A stretch of DNA of 64,000 bases from VAZQ01 sp963827585 (GTDB taxonomy: Bacteria; Pseudomonadota; Alphaproteobacteria; Rhizobiales; Xanthobacteraceae), in the NCBI GenBank assembly GCA_963827585.1, contig CAWHCK010000014.1, positions 62,001-126,000 of the forward strand, written 5' to 3'. The notes under the pieces are model-generated. The model made no database searches. It worked only from the letters and a program-made list of their open reading frames with translations, and was not told the origin of the DNA. Both the position numbers and the translations under genes were made by a program. This document shows, piece after piece, positions 44,301 to 53,045 of the stretch (the first letter of the stretch is position 1; every line of letters begins with the position of its first letter).

Positions 44301-45746
44301 GGCATCGTAGTGGATCAGCGCGCCGCGGCGGCCGCGGCGGGTGCTGAAGCCCTCCGCGAGCATGCCCACCAGCGCCGCGAAATCCTCCCGCGCCAGCGCG
44401 CGATACGGCCAGGCGCGGCGCACGAGCGCATAGAGCGCATCCTCGTTCCATTCGCGCGCGGCCACTTCGGCCACGATCTGTTGCGCCAGCACGTCGAGCG
44501 GCTGTTCGAGGATGGCGAGCCGATCGAGCTCGCCGCGCGCGGTGCTGTCGAGCAGCGCCGCGCACTCCACAAGATCGTCGCGCGAGAGCGGAAACAGCCG
44601 CCCCTTGGGCACGCCATCGATGGCATGTCCCGACCGCCCGACCCGCTGCAGCAGGCTCGCGATCGAGCGCGGCGAGCCGAGCTGGCAGACCAGGTCGACC
44701 TCGCCGATGTCGATGCCCAGTTCGAGCGAAGCGGTTGCCACCAGCGCCTTCAGCTTGCCGTGCTTGAGCCGCTGCTCGGCATCCAGGCGCTGCTCCTTGG
44801 CCAGGCTGCCGTGGTGTGCCGCCACCCGATCCGTGCCGCGCTGCTCGGAGCCGAGCCGCTCCGAAAGCGCACGGGTGACCCGCTCCGCCATCCGGCGGGT
44901 ATTGACGAAGATCAGCGTGGTGCGATGCGCCTCGATCAGCTCCGCCAACCGCCGATAGACCTGCTCCCAGACCTCGGCCGACATCACCGCTTCGAGCGGC
45001 GAATCCGGAATTTCGACGGCGAGGTCCCGCGCCCGGCGGTGGCCCATGTCGATAACGGTGCAGTCGGCGCTCGAAGCGGTCCCTGAACCGGCTCCGACCA
45101 GAAAGCGCGCGACCGCCTCGATCGGTTTCTGGGTGGCGGAGAGGCCCACGCGCTGCAAGCGATCGCCGCACAGTACGGCGAGGCGCTCGAGCGACAGGGC
45201 GAGGTGGGTGCCGCGCTTGTTCGGCGCCAGCGCGTGGATCTCGTCGACGATCACGGTTCGCGTGGTCGCGAGCATCGCGCGGCCCGACTCCGAGCCGAGC
45301 AGGATGTAGAGCGACTCCGGCGTCGTCACCACGATGTGGGGCGGGCGGCGGCGCATGCGGTCACGCTCGCCCGGCGGCGTATCGCCGGTGCGCACCCAGG
45401 TTCGGATATCCACGTCCGGCAAGCCCTGTGCGCGCAAGGCCTCGCGAATGCCGGCGAGCGGCGCTTCCAGGTTCAAGCGGATGTCGTTCGACAGCGCCTT
45501 GAGCGGCGAAACATAGACGATCTGGGTCTCGTCCTTGAGGCCGCCCGCGAGCCCTTGCCGCACCAGGGCGTCGATGGCCGCGAGAAAGGCGGCAAGCGTC
45601 TTGCCGGATCCGGTCGGGGCGGCGATCAGGACATGCTGGCCTGCCTGGAAGGCCGGCCAAGCCTGCGCCTGCGCCGCCGTGGGGGCAGCGAAGCTGCGAT
45701 CGAACCACGCGGCAACGGCCGGATGAAACGGGGATACTGGGTTCAT
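41300..45746 (-). pseudogene. lhr: Lhr-type superfamily 2 helicase, frameshifted
   Basis: Large DNA-repair helicase, about 1480 residues when repaired, the normal size of full-length Lhr. Motif I APTGSGKT, motif II VDEIHALAPNKRGTHL, motif III SAT, and motif VI LLQRVGRSGHAIDG are in the N-terminal half. The Lhr winged-helix and beta-barrel core follows (YLHSASIRPLLIQALLDAPMFITRWRW). The C-terminal Lhr-CTD starts MRGRFTPAGAEEWCERRLLARVHGYTVKRLR in the next frame. The break lies between 42706 and 42722, after VTPEALAAPL. No metallophosphoesterase or ligase partner is adjacent. Starts at the ATG at 45746. Confidence 0.87.
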
Positions 45747-45963
45747 GGCACCTGAAAGATGCGCCCGGGGACAAGGCAATCCTGCCTTGCCGCCACAAGA
45801 ATTGCAGGCATTAGGTAGTTCCCTACAGCCAAGCCGAGTGCCCAGTGAATGTGGGTTTCTAAACTCGCGGAATCAACCCGCTCTCGGGAGGAGCTGCCGC
45901 GCGCCACTCGCGCGTGATAAGCTGCCGGGCGATTTCGACGTGCGCCGCCCCCAGGAGTTCACG

Positions 45964-46920
45964 ATGCCCCGTCACGCCCACTACGTCCCGCACGGCGTCA
46001 TTCCCGCCGTGCTGCTGCCGTTCAACGACGATCTCTCGATCGACGAGAAGAGCTTCCGCAGTCATCTGCGCGACGTGGCGGCGACCGCAGGGCTTTCCGC
46101 CATCACCATCAACGCGCATTCGACCGAGGTGGCGTCCTGCAGCTTCGATGAGCAGCGCCGCGTGCTCGACATCGCCCAGGACGAGATCGGCGAGGCGCTG
46201 CCGCTCGTCAACGGGGTGTGGGCCGACGGCAGCATCGAGGCGGCAAGGATCGCGCGCATGGCGGCGGATGGCGGCGCCTCCGCGCTGCTGGTTTTCCCGC
46301 CGGCGCCCTTCACCTTGGGCCAGTCGCCGGAGATGGCGATTGCCCATTTCAAGCGCATCGCGGATGCCACCGATCTCCCCATCATCGCGTTCCAGTATCC
46401 GCTCGCCACCGGCCAGGGTTATCCGGTCGAGACGCTTCTGAAGATGGTCGAGCAGGTGCCGACCATCCGCGCCATCAAGGACTGGGCGGGGAACGTGCCG
46501 CAGCATGAGATGCACATTCGCACGCTCCAAACCCTGCCGCGGCCGGTAAACGTGCTCACCACCCACAGCGCCTGGCTGTTGAGCTCGCTGGTGCTGGGCT
46601 GCAACGGGCTCCTCTCCGGCAGCGGCAGCGTGATCCCCGATCTCCAGGCCGAGCTGTTCCGCGCGGTTGCGGCCGACGATCTGGCCGAGGCGCGCCGCCT
46701 CAATGACCGGATTTATCCGCTGGCGCGCGTGTTCTACGCCGACCCCTGGGCCGACATGCACAACCGCATGAAGGAGGCGCTGGTGCTGCTCGGCCGGCTG
46801 CCGCGCGCGGTGGTGCGGCCGCCGCTGGTCAAGCTCTCCCGCGCCGAAATCGACCGCATTCGCGCGGCGCTGGTGGAATCGGGCCTGCTCGGGTCGAAGG
46901 CAAGCCGGGACGCGGCGTAG
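45964..46920 (+). CDS. Dihydrodipicolinate synthase family (DapA/NanA-like) aldolase
   Basis: TIM-barrel Schiff-base lyase of 318 residues. GVIPAVLLPFNDDLSID opens the barrel, INAHSTEVASCSFDEQRRVL replaces the usual GTTGE...L loop, FQYPLATGQGYPVE carries the catalytic Tyr, and AIKDWAGN the Schiff-base Lys. Loop differences from DapA (NAHSTEV instead of GTTGES) show it is not the lysine-pathway enzyme. A 4-hydroxy-2-oxo acid or dehydratase-type substrate is more likely. AGGAG lies upstream of the ATG. A small membrane protein gene follows after 95 bases. Confidence 0.86.
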   Translation: MPRHAHYVPHGVIPAVLLPFNDDLSIDEKSFRSHLRDVAATAGLSAITINAHSTEVASCSFDEQRRVLDIAQDEIGEALPLVNGVWADGSIEAARIARMAADGGASALLVFPPAPFTLGQSPEMAIAHFKRIADATDLPIIAFQYPLATGQGYPVETLLKMVEQVPTIRAIKDWAGNVPQHEMHIRTLQTLPRPVNVLTTHSAWLLSSLVLGCNGLLSGSGSVIPDLQAELFRAVAADDLAEARRLNDRIYPLARVFYADPWADMHNRMKEALVLLGRLPRAVVRPPLVKLSRAEIDRIRAALVESGLLGSKASRDAA

Positions 46921-47015
46921 GAGCGGAGAAAACGATCGACGTTCGCCCTCTTCCTGCCGGCTTGATCCGGGCGCCCGTTTCGGAGAGATTGCGCCCGCCA
47001 ACAGGACCCGTTGCC

Positions 47016-47276
47016 ATGAACGAGAAACCCTCCCGCAGCGGCGATCGCAGGATTGCCTGGCAGAACGTGCTGACCGTCGTCAGCGCGGCGATCCTGATCG
47101 GCGCCGAAGTCTTCGGCGCCGCGTTTGCCGGCGGCTGGGCCGTGGCGAACTACCTGGATCTGGGTCCCTACGGCGTGCCCATCATGCAAGGCATCTTCTT
47201 CATCTGCGGCATCGCCGTGATGGTCGCCTTCATCCGCAACGCCCAGGGCGTCGAGCCGTTCACCACGCGCGGCTGA
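47016..47276 (+). CDS. Small hypothetical membrane protein
   Basis: I recognise no named family. It has 86 residues: a basic N-terminus (MNEKPSRSGDRRIAWQN), then two hydrophobic segments at about 19-43 (LTVVSAAILIGAEVFGAAFAGGW) and 51-71 (IMQGIFFICGIAVMVAFI), ending in a short polar tail. The topology looks like a two-helix hairpin with both ends in the cytoplasm. AGGA lies about ten bases before the ATG. An open frame reaches back to 46962, but the part before 47016 lacks similarity to anything. It follows the DapA-like gene and precedes the speF-like leader. Confidence 0.65.
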   Translation: MNEKPSRSGDRRIAWQNVLTVVSAAILIGAEVFGAAFAGGWAVANYLDLGPYGVPIMQGIFFICGIAVMVAFIRNAQGVEPFTTRG

Positions 47277-47460
47277 AGCCGCCGATCGAGTGCAGGCGCG
47301 CCGGTGTCCGCGCTCCGCTGCGGCGGTGAACCAAAAAAAATTCTTGTAATGCGCGTGCACATCGCTTATGTGCGCGATTGCCCAATTTCGCACGTGCCTG
47401 TGGCCGTGTGTCGGTCGGTGGGCATCCGGACAAGAGGCCGGACAGCCGCCCGGAGCAAGA
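47277..47460. other. Promoter-bearing region upstream of the polyamine leader
   Basis: No gene seen. A run of nine A (47331-47340) is followed by TTGTAA (47344) and, 16 bases later, TTATGT, a weak sigma-70-like promoter candidate for the downstream leader and odc operon. Confidence 0.35.
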
Positions 47461-47799
47461 TCGCAGACTGACTACTGCGATCGCCTGAGCTCCGAAACCA
47501 CTTGACCGGCAGCCGGAGGCGAAACCGGCGCACCCCGCGCTCAACGGGGGACGCGGCTTAAAGCAACGACGGAGCGGGCTTCCTTGGTCTCTGCCGGCCT
47601 TCCACCAGCCGGCGTGGCTACCGAAGAGGCTTGTTCATCATTGCCGGCCGTGCGGAACGGGGCCTCCCCATTCCAATCCAAGGCAGCATAGCGGGTCGAG
47701 AGTCCTTGCTTGCCAGCGCGTCCCCATCGCGCGCCGGCGGCGAGCTCACGATCCGCATCAGCGGGCGGTTCGCCGCCTTGAAGCCGTGGGGAGAGCGCC
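47461..47799 (+). ncRNA. speF-like leader RNA upstream of ornithine decarboxylase
   Basis: Alphaproteobacterial odc genes are commonly preceded by a long structured leader (the speF motif). The region here has the expected length and position and several hairpins: TCGCAG...CTGCGA (47461-47480), GCCGGC...GCCGGC (47593-47613), and a longer stem GAGGC (47626) with GCCTC (about 47664). It ends in GGGGAGAGCGCC just before the odc ATG. It probably controls odc expression in response to polyamines. The identification is from position and layout; no covariance search was possible. Confidence 0.6.
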
Positions 47800-48930
47800 A
47801 TGACCGCGCGCATCCGCGAGTTCCTGCGTACGCGGGTCGACGAGGGGCCGTGCCTCGTCGTCGACCTCGATGTCGTCCGTGAAAACTATCTGGCCTTCGC
47901 CAAGGCGCTGCCGGACACCAAGGTGTTCTACGCGGTGAAGGCGAACCCGGCGCCAGAGGTGCTCGCGCTCCTGGCCGCGCTCGGCTCCAGCTTCGACACC
48001 GCCTCGGTCGCCGAGATCGAGATGGTGCTGGCGGCCGGCGCCCAGGCGGACCGCATCTCCTTCGGCAACACCATCAAGAAGGAGCGCGACGTCGCGCGCG
48101 CCTATGCGCTCGGCGTGCGCCTGTTCGCCGTCGACTGCGTCGCCGAGGTGGAGAAGGTTGCCCGCGCCGCCCCCGGCACGCGCGTCTTTTGCCGCATCCT
48201 TTCCGACTGCGTCGGGGCGGAATGGCCGCTGTCGCGCAAGTTCGGCTGCGAGCCCGCCATGGCCGCGGACGTGCTGGAGCACGCCCACCGGCTCGGCCTC
48301 GAAGCCCACGGCATCTCGTTCCACGTCGGCTCCCAGCAGCGCAATCCCCACGCCTGGGACCGGGCGCTCGCCTCGGCGGCGGCCGTGTTCCGCGAATGCG
48401 GCGAGCGCGGCCTGGCCCTGACCATGGTCAATCTCGGCGGCGGGTTCCCGACCAAGTACCTCAAGAACGTTCCGACGGTTAAGACCTACGGCTCGGCGAT
48501 CTTCCGCGCGCTCCGCCGGCACTTCGGCAACCGCATCCCGGAGACCATCATCGAGCCCGGCCGCGGCATGGTCGGCAATGCCGGCGTGATCGAGGCCGAG
48601 GTCGTGCTCGTCTCCAAGAAGAGCGAGAACGACGACGTGCGCTGGGTCTACCTCGACATCGGCAGGTTCGGCGGCCTCGCCGAGACCATGGACGAGTCGA
48701 TCCGTTATCCGATCCGCACCCCGCGGGACGGCGACGAGCTCGCACCCTGCGTGCTCGCCGGGCCGACCTGCAACTCGGCCGACGTGATGTACGAGAAGGA
48801 GCCCTACGCGCTGCCCATCAGCCTCGAGATCGGCGACAAGGTGCTGATCGAGGGCACCGGTGCCTACACCGCGACCTACTCGTCGGTGGCCTTCAACGGC
48901 TTCACGCCGCTGAAGGCCTACCACATCTGA
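47800..48930 (+). CDS. Ornithine decarboxylase (PLP fold type III)
   Basis: Alanine-racemase-fold decarboxylase of 376 residues that makes putrescine from ornithine. The PLP lysine is in VFYAVKANPAPEVL. HVGSQQRN, VNLGGGFPTKY and EPGRGMVGNAG bind the cofactor phosphate. The catalytic Cys of the partner subunit is in GPTCNSADVMYE. The length and sequence match the eukaryote-like group used by alphaproteobacteria (some also act on lysine). GGGGAG stands ten bases before the ATG. First gene of the operon odc-GNAT-hss; putrescine is the substrate for the last enzyme. Confidence 0.92.
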   Translation: MTARIREFLRTRVDEGPCLVVDLDVVRENYLAFAKALPDTKVFYAVKANPAPEVLALLAALGSSFDTASVAEIEMVLAAGAQADRISFGNTIKKERDVARAYALGVRLFAVDCVAEVEKVARAAPGTRVFCRILSDCVGAEWPLSRKFGCEPAMAADVLEHAHRLGLEAHGISFHVGSQQRNPHAWDRALASAAAVFRECGERGLALTMVNLGGGFPTKYLKNVPTVKTYGSAIFRALRRHFGNRIPETIIEPGRGMVGNAGVIEAEVVLVSKKSENDDVRWVYLDIGRFGGLAETMDESIRYPIRTPRDGDELAPCVLAGPTCNSADVMYEKEPYALPISLEIGDKVLIEGTGAYTATYSSVAFNGFTPLKAYHI

Positions 48931-48953
48931 CCCTGGATCGACGGCAGGACACG

Positions 48954-49520
48954 ATGGTCACCGTTCGACATGAACGGCCGGACGAGGTCGCGGAGCGCGA
49001 ACGGCTCCTCGAGGTCTCCTACGGGCCGGCCCGTTTCGGCAAGACGTCCGAGCGCCTGCGCGAAGGGCGCTTGCCGGAGTTGTCGCTCGTTGCCGCGCAG
49101 GGGCGCCACCTCGTCGGCACCATTCGGCTCTGGTCGATCTCGGCCGGCCCGGACCGGCCGGCGCTGCTGCTCGGGCCGCTCACGGTCGCTCCCGGCTGCC
49201 GCAAGCGCGGCATCGGCTCGACGCTCGTGCAGCAGGCGCTGCGGGAAGCGGCCCGTCTCGGCCACCGCGCCGTGCTTCTGGTCGGCGATGCGCCCTATTA
49301 TGGGCGGTTCGGCTTCTCGAGCGAGAAGACCGGCGCGCTCTGGCTGCCCGGGCCGTACGAACGGCACCGCCTGCTCGCCCGCGAGCTGGCGTCGGGTGCG
49401 CTCGACGGCGCGCACGGGCTCGTCAGCGCCGCGGGTCGGCCCGCGGCGAAGCCCGACCTTGCCACCCTCGTTGCCGGCCTCGTCCGCAACGAGCCCGTCC
49501 TCGCGTCGCACGCGGCGTGA
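48954..49520 (+). CDS. GNAT family N-acetyltransferase
   Basis: Acetyl-CoA-dependent transferase of 188 residues. The CoA pyrophosphate loop is GPLTVAPGCRKRGIGSTLVQQALREAA (the RxxGxG/A core as RKRGIG), followed by AVLLVGDAPYYGRFGFSSEKTG, a pattern common to predicted acetyltransferases beside homospermidine synthase in Rhizobiales. It lies 23 bases after odc and 32 before hss, so it is co-transcribed. By context it may acetylate a polyamine or the enzyme's product, but the acceptor is unknown. Confidence 0.85.
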   Translation: MVTVRHERPDEVAERERLLEVSYGPARFGKTSERLREGRLPELSLVAAQGRHLVGTIRLWSISAGPDRPALLLGPLTVAPGCRKRGIGSTLVQQALREAARLGHRAVLLVGDAPYYGRFGFSSEKTGALWLPGPYERHRLLARELASGALDGAHGLVSAAGRPAAKPDLATLVAGLVRNEPVLASHAA

Positions 49521-49552
49521 CCTCGTCACCTTTTGCCTTGGGAGTAACCGAC

Positions 49553-51005
49553 ATGAATGCCATTGCCCCTGTCGCCGCCAACGGGCCGCTGCACGCCCGT
49601 TTCGACGGTCCGATCGTGATGATCGGCTTCGGCTCGATCGGCAAAGGCACCTTGCCGCTCATTGAGCGGCATATCGCCTTCGACCGCTCGAAGTTCGTGG
49701 TCATCGCGCCGGACGACAGCGACCGCCGTCTCCTGGACGAGCGGCAGATCCGGTTCATCCACAAGGCGCTGACCAAGGACAATTACCGCGAGATCCTCAC
49801 CCCGCTGCTCACGGCGGGGCCGGGGCGCGGCATGGTCGTGAACCTGTCGGTCGACACCTCGTCGGTCGACATGATGGAGCTCGCCAAGGACCTCGACGCC
49901 TTCTATATCGACACCGTCGTCGAGCCCTGGCCGGGGCTCTACACCGACCGCAACCGCTCGATCTCGCAGCGCTCGAACTACGCGCTGCGCGAAGGCGTGC
50001 TCGAGTTGCGCCAGCGGCGGCCCGGCGGTGTCACCGCGGTGAGCTGCTGCGGCGCCAATCCCGGCATGGTCTCGTGGATGGTGAAGCAGGCGCTGATCGA
50101 CGTCGCCGGCGAGCTCAAGCTCGATTTCGTCGAGCCGCAGACGCGCGAGGACTGGGGTCGCCTGATGCAGCGCGTCGGCGTCAAGGGCATCCACATCGCC
50201 GAGCGCGACACCCAGCGTGCCCGCGATCCCAAGCCGCGCGGCAAGTTCGTCAACACCTGGTCGGTCGAAGGCTTCGTGTCGGAAGGCCTGCAGCCGTCCG
50301 AGCTCGGCTGGGGCACGCATGAAAAGAGGCTGCCGCCCGGCGCCGCGCGCCACGATTTCGGCTGCGACGCCGCGATCTACCTCAAGCGTCCCGGTGCCGG
50401 CACGCGCGTGCGCTCGTGGACGCCCACGGCGCAGGCCCAGCACGGCTGGATGATCACGCACAACGAGTTCGATCTCCATCGCCGACTACTTCACGGTCAG
50501 GGACGGCGGCAAGGTGGTCTACCGGCCGACCTGCCACTACGCCTATCACCCCTGCGACGACGCCGTGCTGTCGCTGCATGAAATGGCGGGCGCACAGTGG
50601 AAGCCGCAGCAGACCTGGCACATCCTGTCCGAGGACGACATCGTCGACGGCATCGACGAGCTCGGGGTGCTGCTCTACGGCCATGCCAAGAACGCCTACT
50701 GGTACGGCTCGCAGCTCTCGATCGAGGAGACGCGGAGGCTGGCGCCCTATCAGAACGCGACCGGCCTGCAGGTGACCTCGGCGGTGCTCGCCGGCATCGT
50801 GTGGATGCTGGAGAACCCCGGGCGCGGCATCGTCGAGGCCGACGAGATGGACTTCCGCCGCTGCCTCGACCTGCAGCGGCCCTATCTCGGCCCGGTGGTC
50901 GGGCGCTACACCGACTGGACACCGCTCGCCGGCCGCAGCGAGCTGTTTCCGGAGGACATCGATAACAGCGATCCGTGGCAGTTCACGAATGTGCTCGTGA
51001 GCTAA
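49553..51005 (+). pseudogene. hss: Homospermidine synthase, frameshifted
   Basis: NAD-dependent enzyme joining two putrescines (or putrescine and spermidine) to sym-homospermidine, the main polyamine of many Rhizobiales. The Rossmann motif is VMIGFGSIGKGTLPLIERH; VVEPWPGLYTDRNRSISQRSNYALRE and CCGANPGMVSWMVKQAL are strongly conserved. The frame shifts at 50468-50469, where one T is extra: MITHNE should continue SISIADYFTVRDGGKVVYRPTCHYAYHPCDDAV in the next frame to 51005. Repaired length is about 483 residues, normal for the family. GGGAG precedes the ATG at 49553. Likely an assembly indel. Confidence 0.9.
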
Positions 51006-51027
51006 GCTGCGGGCAACGGATAAGCTG

Positions 51028-51058
51028 GCGGGCGCCGCATCGCGGCGCCCGCTTTTTT
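51028..51058 (+). terminator. Rho-independent terminator of the polyamine operon
   Basis: Perfect 11-bp stem GCGGGCGCCGC (51028-51038) and complement (51042-51052), three-base loop, followed by TTTTTT (51053-51058). It starts 22 bases after the hss stop and closes the odc-GNAT-hss transcript. Confidence 0.9.
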
Positions 51059-51344
51059 GTTGTGGCCGAGCGTCGCAGCAAGGGGTCGGTCGGCGGCAAA
51101 CGGCCATGCCGCCGTGGGGTGCAGCCCGGCGAGACCACGGAAATTCATCGCTATTCGCCGTTTCGGAGCACTTTCTGCGCTCCGCAGCGCCGGCCAGACG
51201 CTCCATTGCGGGGTTCCCCGCCGCGGTGAATTTTCCGCGAAATCACCACAGTCTGGGGCCATGCACGGCTCCGAAAAGGTCCGGCCGGGGTCGGGATCCG
51301 GGGTCCAAGAAAGATCGCATGCGCAAACCAATCACAGGTGTCGG
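51059..51344. other. Intergenic region after the polyamine operon
   Basis: About 285 bases between the terminator and the DUF2147 gene. A plus-strand frame is open through it but shows no similarity or ribosome site. It presumably holds the DUF2147 promoter; nothing else is seen. Confidence 0.4.
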
Positions 51345-51866
51345 ATGAGACTATTGCTGCAAAAACTGATCGTTATCGGCGCCGTCGTTTTGGCCGCGGG
51401 CTTGCCCGTTCGCGCCGCGGATCCGACCGCCGTGGGTCTTTGGGAGCACATCGACGAGAATACCGGCAAGCCCGGCGGTTGGTTCAAGATCGTCGAGAAG
51501 AACGGCATCTACGAGGGCACCTTCGCCAAGATCTTCCACAAGCCCGGCGACGACCCGAATTGGGTTTGCAGCAAGTGCGAAGGCGCCGAGAAAGGCGCCC
51601 CGGTGCTCGGCCTGGCCCTGATCAAGGGAATGAAACGGAACGGACTTGCCTACGAGAGCGGCACCATCATGGATCCGCGTGACGGTACGGTCTACCGCGC
51701 CCTGATGAATCTCAGCCCCGACGGCCAGAAGCTGGAAGTGCGCGGCTATCTCGGCTTCGCGTTGTTCGGCAAGAGCCAGGTCTGGACCCGGCTGCCCGAC
51801 AATGCGCTCGCACCATCGGCAGCACGTGGCGCGCCGAAGGGCACTGCCCAACAGAAGAAACAGTAA
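51345..51866 (+). CDS. DUF2147 family secreted protein
   Basis: Periplasmic protein of 173 residues with signal peptide MRLLLQKLIVIGAVVLAAGLPVRA, then the DUF2147 domain. Marks are GLWEHIDENTGKPGGWFKI, the paired Cys in VCSKCEGAEKGAPVLGL, ALIKGMKRNGLAYESGTIMDPRDGTVY and the end LEVRGYLGFALFGKSQVWTR, a lipocalin-like beta barrel of unknown ligand. A longer upstream frame exists, but the ATG at 51345 starts the signal peptide. A Lys/Gln-rich tail closes the protein. Confidence 0.86.
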   Translation: MRLLLQKLIVIGAVVLAAGLPVRAADPTAVGLWEHIDENTGKPGGWFKIVEKNGIYEGTFAKIFHKPGDDPNWVCSKCEGAEKGAPVLGLALIKGMKRNGLAYESGTIMDPRDGTVYRALMNLSPDGQKLEVRGYLGFALFGKSQVWTRLPDNALAPSAARGAPKGTAQQKKQ

Positions 51867-51899
51867 GGACCGACCGTACGAGCACCCCGACGGCGGCCA

Positions 51900-52907
51900 T
51901 CATCCAAGATCAAGGATACCCGCTTCGGCGTCCTCCGCGCCGACGGCGAGCATATTGCCGGTCCCGCTCCAAGCCAGCGCGGTGATCGGCGCACCAGCGG
52001 GCTTGCGCGCCAGCACTTCGGCGCCATCCTCCAGGCGCACCAGCAGAACCAGGCCGTCGGCATATCCCACCGCCACGACTTCCCGTTTCGGATGGCAGGC
52101 GACGACCTCGACCTGCGCCTCCGCCGGGGCCAGGAGGCGTGGCGTCTTTCCCATGGGACCGTCCTTGCCTTGGAACGGCCACAGAACCAGCTGGGTCGAG
52201 CCCGAGGTCGCGAGCCACTTGCCGCCGGCGCTCCAGTCGACCGAGCGCACGCGGGCGCCATAGCCCGACATTCGCATGTCCTTGCGGTCGGCGAGCCGCC
52301 AGCCGTGCAGCGTCGGCTCCTGCATGGATGTGACCACGAACCGCCCGTCCGGGCTCACGCGGACATCGAGATGGGAGCCCCTCCATTCCAGCGTCTCGGG
52401 CTTGCTCTGCGCATTCGCAAACCAGAGCGTGATGCCGTTGTAATGCGCGATGGCGAGGCGCAGGCCCTTGGGCGCGAAAGCCAGTCCGCCGACGGTCGAG
52501 CGTACTTCGAGCATGCGCTCGCCGCCCTTGCCGGCGCGCACGAACGCCTGCTTGCCCGCCGACCACGCGACCGCGCCGCCCGGGCCGACCGCCACCCGGT
52601 CGATCCAACGGCGTTTGGCATCGGTTGCGACCACGCTGCTCTCGCCCTGGGCGTTAATCGACACCACCTTGCCGTCGTCTCCGCCGGTGACGACGCGGCT
52701 GTCGTCGGCGGTCGAGGAGAGCACGGCGCCGCCGTGCGCCACGACCGTACGAGTTTCGCCCGTTGGCGGCGCAAACAGCAGCGCTTCTTCCCCGAGCACG
52801 AACACTGCGGTGTCGGCCAGAAAATGCGCCGCCACGACCGGCGCCGCGGCCTTGATCGGCCGCGTGCGCTCGGCCACCGAGGGGATGTCGCTCTTGGCCT
52901 CAGTCAC
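51900..52907 (-). CDS. WD40-repeat beta-propeller protein
   Basis: Protein of 335 residues made of about six to seven WD40-like blades without signal peptide: VVAHGGAVLSSTADDSRVVTGGDDGKVVSINA, GSHLDVRVSPDGRFVVTSMQEPTLHGWRL, VRSVDWSAGGKWLATSGSTQLVLWPF and PITALAWSGTGNMLAVGAEDAEAGILDL. The start is GTG at 52907. It lies downstream of the cobW-type gene on the same strand, a pairing frequent in Bradyrhizobium relatives, so a role in the same metal-handling process is plausible. The 138-base gap is filled by a palindromic repeat. Partner unknown. Confidence 0.8.
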   Translation of the reverse strand: MTEAKSDIPSVAERTRPIKAAAPVVAAHFLADTAVFVLGEEALLFAPPTGETRTVVAHGGAVLSSTADDSRVVTGGDDGKVVSINAQGESSVVATDAKRRWIDRVAVGPGGAVAWSAGKQAFVRAGKGGERMLEVRSTVGGLAFAPKGLRLAIAHYNGITLWFANAQSKPETLEWRGSHLDVRVSPDGRFVVTSMQEPTLHGWRLADRKDMRMSGYGARVRSVDWSAGGKWLATSGSTQLVLWPFQGKDGPMGKTPRLLAPAEAQVEVVACHPKREVVAVGYADGLVLLVRLEDGAEVLARKPAGAPITALAWSGTGNMLAVGAEDAEAGILDLG

Positions 52908-52919
52908 GGCTTTGATCCG

Positions 52920-52998
52920 CCCTCATCCTGAGGAGCGCGCGGCCACAAGGGCGCCCTCACGCACTGCACCCAGCCGCGCGCGTCTCGAAGGATGGGGG
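52920..52998. repeat. Palindromic repeat (CCTCATCCTGAGGAGCGCGC type)
   Basis: CCCTCATCCT (52920-52929) with the near-complement AGGATGGGGG (52989-52998), and internal GAGGAGCGCGCG / CGCGCGTCTCGAAGGA blocks shared with the element at 17449-17528. A dispersed non-coding palindrome between cobW and the WD40 gene. Confidence 0.65.
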
Positions 52999-53045
52999 CG
53001 GCCCGGAGCGACGACCATCAGCGTTGGACGCGCAAGAGCGTTCCT

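Noticed and set aside
42945..45086. Plus-strand frame of about 700 codons opposite lhr
   Set aside because: Antisense to helicase motifs I-VI; composition typical of a GC-rich shadow frame.
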